Shown: in pieces, positions 57,500 to 64,000 of the stretch
How positions within the stretch are numbered: the stretch's first letter is position 1
How the letters are laid out: every line of letters begins with the position of its first letter
Assembly (NCBI GenBank): GCA_905147135.1
Contig: LR990046.1
Coordinates: 16,894,501-16,958,500 of the forward strand
Length of the DNA stretch: 64,000 nt
Origin: Blastobasis lacticolella
Taxonomy: Eukaryota; Arthropoda; Insecta; Lepidoptera; Blastobasidae
Direction: 5' to 3'
Made by a program: the position numbers and the translations under genes
Notes under the pieces: generated by a model
Told to the model about the DNA's origin: nothing
Seen by the model: the letters and a program-made list of their open reading frames with translations, nothing else
Databases searched by the model: none

Positions 57500-58845
57500 C
57501 TTGTTTTATACTACGAGTATGTAAACACAGATTTTACATTTTATATTAAGTAATTACAAGATTTTATGCACATAGTTTATGCACTGCATCCGATCCTATA
57601 GTCTGTAATAACCTAACCGACAGATGTCGGATATCCCCTGACAAAGAAAGACATTAAATATGCCACATTATTACGTGAATCCGTTCCAAAAATAAAATAA
57701 TGTTAATGTAGTGAACGTGTGTGTTGTGCCTTATAAAGTTATGTCTCGGTGTACGAGACAGGCTAAATAAATCTTATCCCATATCATCTACACTATAGCC
57801 TCTCTAAAATAGGAATATATAGGACAGACTGGGGCTGGTTGTGACATTTTAGGGTTCCGTACTCGAAATTTGACTTGGAGTGTTTGTCCTAAGTATGTAT
57901 AGTCGTCAACAACTTCAAGTGGAGCGCCTCTGATTGTCACTATGATAGTGAACTATCACTAGGCTAGATTTCAAAGAACAAGGTCAATTTTAAAATCGGA
58001 CAATATCTGACGAAAATATCGGTGAGTACATAACGATGTATGATTATTACAACGAATAAATGAATATGAATAACATAAGTAGGTGAATAATCCTCATTTT
58101 CTGGAAATCGGCTTAAAATCACATAAATTAGTTAAATTAAACTAAGGCGCGGCATGATAACTCATGCCCGGCTACTGTTACAGGTATACTGTGTCGTTTT
58201 GCGAGATACATTTTGCGAATTTTTTATTAGAAGTGCGGGTAGCGGAAAAAGCGATACAGGTCCGAAATCGACGACGCCCGGCGGGCTTTAGACAGACGCG
58301 CGCGAACCGCTTTCTATATAAATTACGCTAATTCCTTGTTAAAAAGAAAATAAAGCATTTATTTAAAATCTATCCAATAATTTCCCTCCTCGTCAGTAAA
58401 ACGACGATAAACGTCAAAAAATCACATAATCTACGTTAGATCGGGAATAACACTGGAAAAACCAACAGAGTTAGACCTGTTTACCAAACTTTTTATCGAG
58501 TTACATTAAAAACATAAAAATGTTAACCAATCATTTTCCTAGATCATAGATATGTTGAACTCCAACATATATTTTTTTCGTATCAAAATAATCTAAATTC
58601 CCCCATTAAGCAGTTATTTATTTCACAACAACAAAACAATACCGAAACTAATTAACACTAAATAAAACCTACCCTTAATATAGCGTTCTTCGTTTAGCAA
58701 CCATTGCCGCTGTAACGACCTTCCTCTGTAACAACTAGCCCCAGTCTCCCCTATAAAAACAAGCAACAAACAAGCCTCTGGAGTAAGTTTGTGAACTCAC
58801 TTACGCACATGACTTCAATAATTGAAAGAAATCTAGAAATACCAG
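57500..58845. other. no feature recognised
   Basis: AT-rich. Includes a GGGTTCCGTACTCGAAATTT scrap at ~57850 related to the repeat at 22155. No gene. Confidence 0.3.
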
Positions 58846-58989
58846 TAGACTGTGAGGGTGACGTATGTCTACGTCATCGAGTACAAGAAAAAATCCACTT
58901 TGAAGCGATAGTAGACGTTTAGTCACTTATAGTCGCTGGTGACTACTATGTGGCTTGAGGCAGACAATTTTTTTTACTTATAGAACCCT

Positions 58990-59180
58990 CACAATAGGAT
59001 AAGTTTTTTTTTTTTTTTATGTTATCCGGCAGACAAACAGGCAAGCGGGCCACCTGATGGAAAGTGGTCACCACCGCCTATGGACATCAGCAACACTAGG
59101 GGAGTCACCAATGCGTTGCCCGCCTCTGAAGAGACCTCTAATATACCTCTTGAACGATCCCATGTCATAGTCAAGTTACA
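58990..59180 (-). pseudogene. LINE 3' end with poly(A) (FKRYIRG.FRGGQRI family)
   Basis: The minus strand reads FKRYIRGLFRGGQRIGDSPS and VADVHRR, then the CACTTTCCATCAGGTGGCCC 3' UTR and a run of A from 59018 to 59004. Same terminus family as 41795 and 60681. Confidence 0.7.
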
Positions 59181-59310
59181 TAAATTCGAAGTTCGGGTAA
59201 ATAATTTCTTTTTTCACATCACATTTTGTGGGTCTTCTGAACGTCTACTATCGCTACAAAGTGGATTTTTTCTTGTATTCGATGACGTAGAGACTTATGG
59301 CGCCCTGACA

Positions 59311-59690
59311 TCATCATCTTGGCGTTATGTCCCGGTTGCGCCCCCGCGCAGCACGCGAGGGCTCAGGGTCCGCCTTCCTGCTATTCTTGGCCCACTTCGC
59401 TCGGCCTTCGGCATCCCTAGTGGTGGGATTATTGGCACGCATATCGTTCTTGACTACGTCAAGCCATCGCTTCTTGGGCGGGCCTCTCCTTCCCCGGCCC
59501 GACGGGGGCGGCATGGCCAGACACTTGTTCCCCACATAACTTGCCGGTCTGCGCAAGACGTGGCCATACCATCGAAGGTGGCACTCTTGCAGCTTATCTG
59601 CGATGTCACGGACGTCAAGGCTACCCCGAATGTTGGTGTTTCGAACCCTTCCGTGAAACTCCACACATCCACCGCAGCATCTTCTTTTTC
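59311..59690 (-). pseudogene. RTE-type LINE 3' end with perfect 12-bp target duplication
   Basis: GGCGCCCTGACA flanks it at 59299-59310 and 59691-59702. On the minus strand one open frame reads NTNIRGSLDVRDIADKLQEC, HLRWYGHVLRRP, GRRGPPKKRWLDVVKNDM, RAKWAKNSRKADPEPSR and runs through the tail. The 3' end CAACCGGGACATAACGCC, AAGATGATGATG is shared with SINE A. It is 5'-truncated, 380 bp, and little decayed. Confidence 0.9.
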
Positions 59691-59718
59691 GGCGCCCTGA
59701 CAGTCAAATGGCATTTCT

Positions 59719-59777
59719 AGTTGGCGTTAATGTCCCGGTTGTGCTTTCACGCACGAGTTCCCGGGGTCCGCCTTGTA
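59719..59777 (-). mobile_element. SINE A (or RTE) tail fragment
   Basis: TTGGCGTTAATGTCCCGGTT, GTGCTTTCACGCACGAG, CCCGGGGTCCGCCTTG on the plus strand: the ~60-bp tail common to both families. GTTAATG is the SINE form. Confidence 0.65.
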
Positions 59778-60011
59778 CCAATAAGTACCTAAATGGGAAA
59801 ATATAAGGACGATTAAGTACCAATTTGTTTGTTTACGCCCAGCGCGGTGGTGAACTGGATTTGATCATTTGGTAAACGGCTCTAAGTCCTATTATAACCT
59901 AGCTAGAATAACGCTACGTTTTGCGTGGGCGTAGTCGTTTATTAACCTATAAATTATTTTATAGCGGGGAATGCATTACGCACGTAACCGAACATTACCC
60001 TTCGTCGATGC

Positions 60012-60290
60012 CATCATTATGATCATCATCTTGGTGTCAGTCCTGGCTGTGTTATCGCGTGCGAGGGCCCGGGCTCCGTCCTCCAACTTCTGTTTGTTCG
60101 CTTTGGCTTTCGGCATCCTTGGCGGTGAATTTGTTAGAACGCATGTTATTCTTAACGACGTCCAGTATCGTTTTTTGGGCCAGTCTCTCCTCCCCGTGCC
60201 TGATGGCATGGCATGTAGGCCTACATATTTTTCAGGTCCGCTCGAGACGTGGCCATACCTTCGAAGGTACGCTGGTAAGGTATAGTTCCG
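60012..60290 (-). pseudogene. RTE-type LINE 3' end, diverged sister of 59311
   Basis: The plus strand begins GATCATCATCTTGGTGTCAG. The minus strand reads RDWPKKRYWTSLRITC.. and PRMPKAKANKQK with shifts, and the left end matches the 59311 tail. The upstream limit is unclear. Confidence 0.65.
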
Positions 60291-60528
60291 TTGGTAATGT
60301 CACACGGCATCATCAATCACCAATAGCCAATAACAGTACGATAATGAACCTTGAACACGTTTACTAAAACTCATCAGATCAGGGGAAGTAGTTAGCTGAA
60401 GATAGGTAGGAAGAGCCAGAACCACAACAACACGAATTATTTTAAATTGAAAAGAAAAGCTCTCTGTCTAAAAATAGCGAAATCTACGATCACTATCCCA
60501 CTTAGGGCAGTCGAAGTGGGGGATACAA

Positions 60529-60666
60529 TTAAAACAAATAACCCTTCGGAACCGCTGGACACCAATTAGTTTCGCGTCGGCGCAGCGGCCGGCGGCCCGC
60601 CCCCCGCCGCGGGGGCTCTCGGACCACAGTAGCATCGAGTTTGTCCGTTCCCGTGGTATTGCTCAT
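60529..60666 (-). CDS. candidate GC-rich 45-codon ORF
   Basis: The minus strand has GGAAACCATGAGC, then MSNTTGTDKLDATVVREP and an Arg-rich RGAGRRPLRRRET, and stops at TAA. The DNA is strongly GC- and CpG-rich in an AT-rich neighbourhood, which is unusual here and could mark a 5' exon. A LINE end with a (CT)n tail lies ~14 bp upstream of the ATG. No family was recognised. Confidence 0.25.
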   Translation of the reverse strand: MSNTTGTDKLDATVVREPPRRGAGRRPLRRRETNWCPAVPKGYLF

Positions 60667-60680
60667 GGTTTCCATACGAC

Positions 60681-61020
60681 AAAGAGAGAGAGAGAGAGGT
60701 TTTTATTGGCTAGAGAGGCACATGGACGGACTGTCCACCTGATGGAAAGTGGCTGCCGTCGCCCAGGACATTTGCAACCTAAGGGAAGTGGATGCGGGGC
60801 GAGGCGAGGCCTTGGTGATGCCTATAGACATACCTTTTGAAGAACCCCATATCGTAGCAGAGGAAAGACTTCGGGAGGGAGCTCATTCCACATCTTACAC
60901 GTGCGTGGTAAGACTCGTGATGCCCGTACGTTAGTTTGTTGCCAATAATCTAGAAGGTGTGGATGAAATTTATACCATCGTCGGAAAGTGCGGTGGCGGA
61001 AAAGTGACGGTGGCACCAAG
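60681..61020 (-). pseudogene. LINE ORF2 C-terminus with (CT)n tail
   Basis: The minus strand reads LFRHRTFRRWYKFHPHLLDY, WQQTNVRASRVLPRTCKMWN and ELPPEVFPLLRYGVLQKVC. The MWNELPPEVFP block is typical of jockey/CR1-like C-termini. The 3' UTR has CACTTTCCATCAGGTGGAC, AATAAA and ends in (CT)n at 60681-60697. A frameshift near GVLQKVC replaces GFFKRYV. Confidence 0.75.
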
Positions 61021-61024
61021 TTAA

Positions 61025-62180
61025 ACAGTTATTCGGAACATTCCCCGTAGTACTCACAGAGATAATGTAATGTTTTGATATAGTAATTCGGGGTAAATTG
61101 TGTAGACGGAAGAGTACTTGTAGGTACGTAGGTAATCCATCGGCTAATCATCTCAGCCACAGGACGACCGTTAATAGCTTTAGCCTAACCTCACCCCTTC
61201 TTTATGGCTTTTGCATCCCTACAATCACTGGTGCATACGTCCATATCGTTAGGAGCTGCGATTGCCACGGTCGCGACTCGAAAATGACACTGCCGAGACG
61301 TTCTACCGTTGCTTCTTTACACTGTGCTGGCACCCCACGAGCTCAGACGCATCTATAGTGCATTTGCACAGACAGCAGCGCATGAATGCACTCACAGTAG
61401 TTCACCTCAGTTGTTGTAACAATCGATAGTTCTAGGCATCTAGCTTCTACTGATTATTTGAAGAACTGTAAGTATATGTCTCTAGTCTTTGCTCGCGACT
61501 AGGTACCTCCGCGTGGTTGCCGTTTCTTTATTCCCAATTTTAAAAATGTGGGACATCGGGAGTAGGTAACACATCTTAAAATATAGTTTACGGGTTTTAA
61601 TCGTGTAGAATAGCCCAGTATTTCACATCACGCGTCGATATTTAAAAATACTTTATCTACACTCGTATCGTAATGTTCTAATTACATATTCGAAAACAGT
61701 CGTTTAAGGATACACTTTTTTTACGCCAGTCCATCAAATTTTAAAAAATAACTTTTCGATACAGCATTTCCCATACTAATTTCATTACAGCTGTAACGTA
61801 AAATAACTTTTTAATCATTATGCAACACTTAAATTTTTTAAATTCTTGTCGGGCGCCCAGACATGGTCAAATGTAGGCTGAATACCTAGATGCCTTTAAC
61901 AAATTCAAAATTCAAATATAAAATTTAAATTTTCCTGTTTATATTCTGTGTAATTATTTTCCCGCTAAACAGAATATTTTTCTAATTGTTGTAATTTGTG
62001 TTTGTAAATGTTTTTTCTTATTTGAAGCAAATAAATAGATAAATGTGAAAGTAGTGAAGTGAATTTCCCGCCGCTTGATATCCTTTACGCGTAGATACAA
62101 CAGAACCGAATCGCAGCTTACTTCCAGCAAAGTTGAGAAAATTATAAGTACGATATTTTAACATAAAAATATGAGTGTAG
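61025..62180. other. no feature recognised
   Basis: 61200-61380 reads as short open frames without family likeness. The rest is AT-rich. Confidence 0.3.
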
Positions 62181-62182
62181 AT

Positions 62183-62333
62183 AAAGTAGTGTATGCAACT
62201 GCATATAATTAGGTATTAAAACACTCGTGTCAAACATTTACTATTATCATACTCGGCTACGCCTCGTATGATAAACAGACACTCATGTTTTAATACCCCC
62301 TTTTATATGACAGTTGCATAAACTACTATTAAA
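62183..62333. mobile_element. ~150-bp hairpin MITE
   Basis: TAGTGTATGCAACTG..GGTATTAAAACACTCGTGT and its inverse at the right, around a central TATCATACTCGGC / GCCTCGTATGATA palindrome. Nearly the whole element can fold back. Confidence 0.75.
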
Positions 62334-62356
62334 ATTCATATTTTAAATGTGATAAT

Positions 62357-62480
62357 AGATTAGATTAGATTATTTATTTACCAATGAAATTTACATCATA
62401 TTAGACGAATGTCATGATATAAGTAAGTCACATAGATATAGACACGTCAAATAGAATTAAAAATATGTCATACGAAAAAA
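62357..62480 (-). mobile_element. probable LINE 3' end with TAATC-type tail
   Basis: AGATTAGATTAGATTATTTATTT on the plus strand resembles the tail of the dated insertion at 21804. The inner sequence is AT-rich and unrecognised. Confidence 0.35.
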
Positions 62481-62588
62481 TTTCAAAATAAATAAAAGTA
62501 AAATGTCAAATGAATACAAATTAAATTAATAATGTCACAGTTGACACAAAATTGTAATACAATGTATAATTGTCAATAAATACTATGG

Positions 62589-63728
62589 GTATACGCATAG
62601 CCTCCTTCATCTTACAAGCCATGCGCAGAAGTTTGACAACGTCGCATTTTTTAATTTTAGTGAACCTGAAAATTACTGTAAAACTTTCTTCGCGGTCGTC
62701 GTCGTTTAATGTTATTAGTTATTTAAGTGATTAAGTATATGCATTAGTTAGATAATATGAAATTGGATAGATTCCTGTACTATTTACCTATCTATTAACT
62801 TGCAATAGTATTATCCTACTATTATAAATGCGAAATACAATATATATTTATATAATGTATGTTTGGTTTTGTATGTAATGGATGTTTGTTACTCCTTCAC
62901 GCAAAAACTACTGACCGGATTTTAATGAAATTTGGCAGTTATATAGCATATAGCTTAGAATAGCACGTTTGCTATAATATATCCCGAAATTTAATGTGAT
63001 TCCCGGAAACGGGTCCGGAACGTTATAACAGAATTTTATGAGGACGCAGTCGCGGCCAAAAGCTATTATGAAATGAAATAATCTATGTCATTTATAGGTA
63101 TAATACATTTTAAACATTCTTATTTAAGTATCTAAGTATATGAAAACTAACTACTTACTTACCTATTGTGCCTATCTACTTTTTCAACGGTCCCATCATC
63201 GTCGATAATCAAAGATCGTGGTTTAAAGTAGTTGTGATAACTTTCATACTGCGAAAATGTTTGCTGCACGCGAAGGATCCTTCGATGGGGCTCCAGCATG
63301 CTTGGGGAATAGCAGAAGTCCATTTGTTTAATAGAATTACATCTTTTATAAAGCAAAACTTCGGCACAGCTTCTTGCCCAATTTTAAGGTTATATCATAA
63401 TTTTACTTGCATTTTTCAAATGCTACAACGCCTTTGCATCTATTAGAAAAAGATTACGATTATAAAACAGAATTTGATTTATGAAATAAGTAAAAAACGA
63501 ACAACAAAAATAGTCATGGGTTGTTTTTTAAAAATCGTATTTACCAAATTTTGGCGCAATTATAAATATTTATACTTAAAAAAAAAAAAAAAATATTTTT
63601 AATTTATCATCATAAATTTCATAATGTTCCCGCACATTGACATGTAAACAATGAGTAAATCGGTTCACAGCGACGTTGCCGTTCCATGCTACAGCATGGC
63701 TTGTAAGATGAAGGAGGTTATGGTATAC
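62589..63728 (-). mobile_element. ~1.1-kb inverted-repeat element with THAP remnant
   Basis: GTATACGCATAGCC then CTCCTTCATCTTACAAGCCATGC at the left recurs inverted at the right (GCATGGCTTGTAAGATGAAG then GAGGTTATGGTATAC). Both ends carry an inner CAACGTCGC match, so each arm spans ~57-59 bp. Inside are a CCTTCACGC-family repeat (62870-63010), a THAP-like coding remnant (63163-63386) and an A-run. The orientation, with THAP near the right end and reading inward, is the layout of P-superfamily transposons. No target duplication was resolved. Confidence 0.55.
63163..63386 (-). pseudogene. THAP-type zinc-finger exon remnant with splice donor
   Basis: One minus-strand frame reads KFCFIKDVILLNKW, then ACWSPIEGSFACSKHF. 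This matches the second half of a THAP domain: the conserved Trp after the FPKD-like segment, the W.P..GSF stretch, and the C-x2-H pair followed by Phe. After a frameshift just past CSKHF the next frame continues ESYHNYFKPRSLIIDDDG and TVEKVDRHN, and reaches AG|GTAAGTAAG, a perfect donor at 63162. The first Cys pair is not visible. THAP domains bind DNA and form the N-terminus of P-element-type transposases. Confidence 0.5.
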
Positions 63729-63739
63729 GTAATAGTATA

Positions 63740-64000
63740 CTTACTAACTAAAAAATATAACCGCAACAGTTCAAAATATACGTTAACGGGAATCACAATT
63801 GCCGCTGTCATCATTCTTTAAAAGAATATTTGTTGTTTAATGAAATTATCAGCAGAAATTAGACAATGCGGCGTATCGACTTGTGATATCAATAGGTCAT
63901 TTGTAAATTTAAATAATAAAACTGAAAGTCTGCACAAAATATAGTATTTGTGTTTTGTATGACCGTAAGTCAACGTTCTCCTGAGGATGTTCAAAACACG
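63740..64000. other. no feature recognised
   Basis: AT-rich, no supported feature. Confidence 0.3.

Larger units (their letters stand above)
58846..59707. mobile_element. inverted-repeat element hosting two LINE insertions
   Basis: 58848-58922 (GACTGTGAGGG.., CTACGTCATCGAGTACAAG, TCCACTTTGAAGCGATAGTAGACGT) recurs inverted at 59239-59310 and continues at 59703. The right arm is split by the RTE insertion at 59311-59690, and the middle holds the LINE end at 58990-59180. Without both insertions the element would be ~300 bp. Confidence 0.7.

Noticed and set aside
59080..59700. 206-aa plus-strand ORF
   Set aside because: It runs antisense across a LINE 3' end and the RTE copy. The meaningful reading is on the minus strand.
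1..64000. CRISPR array or bacterial operons
   Set aside because: No regularly spaced short repeats with unique spacers. Composition and elements are those of an insect nuclear genome.

Overview
The window looks like nuclear DNA from an insect, most probably a moth or butterfly (Lepidoptera). I base this on the repeat families: tRNA-headed SINEs, RTE-, CR1- and jockey-type LINE fragments, and several non-coding dispersed families that I know from lepidopteran genomes. The species cannot be named. No conserved host protein-coding gene was found. The window is intergenic or deep-intronic sequence, densely packed with nested transposable elements.

The only intact coding unit is a CR1/L2/Daphne-type non-LTR retrotransposon at about 27.1-32.1 kb (+). 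It has an ORF1 protein with a coiled coil and an FP25-like C-terminal domain, and an ORF2 protein with endonuclease and reverse transcriptase. Its 3' UTR carries AATAAA directly before six TTTGTA units. ORF2 has no in-frame ATG ahead of its endonuclease domain.

At least eighteen LINE remnants are scattered through the window, mostly 5'-truncated C-terminal ends. At least fourteen copies or pieces of one tRNA-derived SINE (SINE A) are present. Its last ~60 bp match the 3' end of the RTE copy at 59.3 kb, which suggests a SINE/LINE mobilisation pair. A second SINE (SINE B; four copies) carries a TAGATGGCGC motif that fits the CTCF core in two of its copies.

Inverted-repeat DNA elements are the other main class. 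There is a 94-bp element at 7.8 kb and a ~400-bp nearly complete foldback at 22.5 kb. A family whose ends begin near CAGGG lies at 33.1, 38.8 and 52.4 kb. A 467-bp element sits at 43.9 kb, small elements at 44.4 and 45.3 kb, and a hairpin element at 62.2 kb. An inverted-repeat element at 58.8-59.7 kb was later hit by two LINEs. A ~1.1-kb element at 62.6-63.7 kb contains a decayed THAP-type zinc-finger sequence ending in a perfect splice donor.

The most unusual structure is at 46.97-48.95 kb: a foldback-like element with ~220-bp inverted ends around seven ~211-225-bp units. Each unit is a long imperfect palindrome plus a GGACCA/GGTCCA-rich linker, and the units form a 3-unit (~640 bp) higher-order repeat.

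Possible host signal is limited to a 65-nt minus-strand candidate exon at 22.4 kb with good splice sites on both sides, and a GC-rich 45-codon ATG ORF at 60.6 kb (-). Neither could be assigned to a family. All family calls were made by eye and none were checked against a database.
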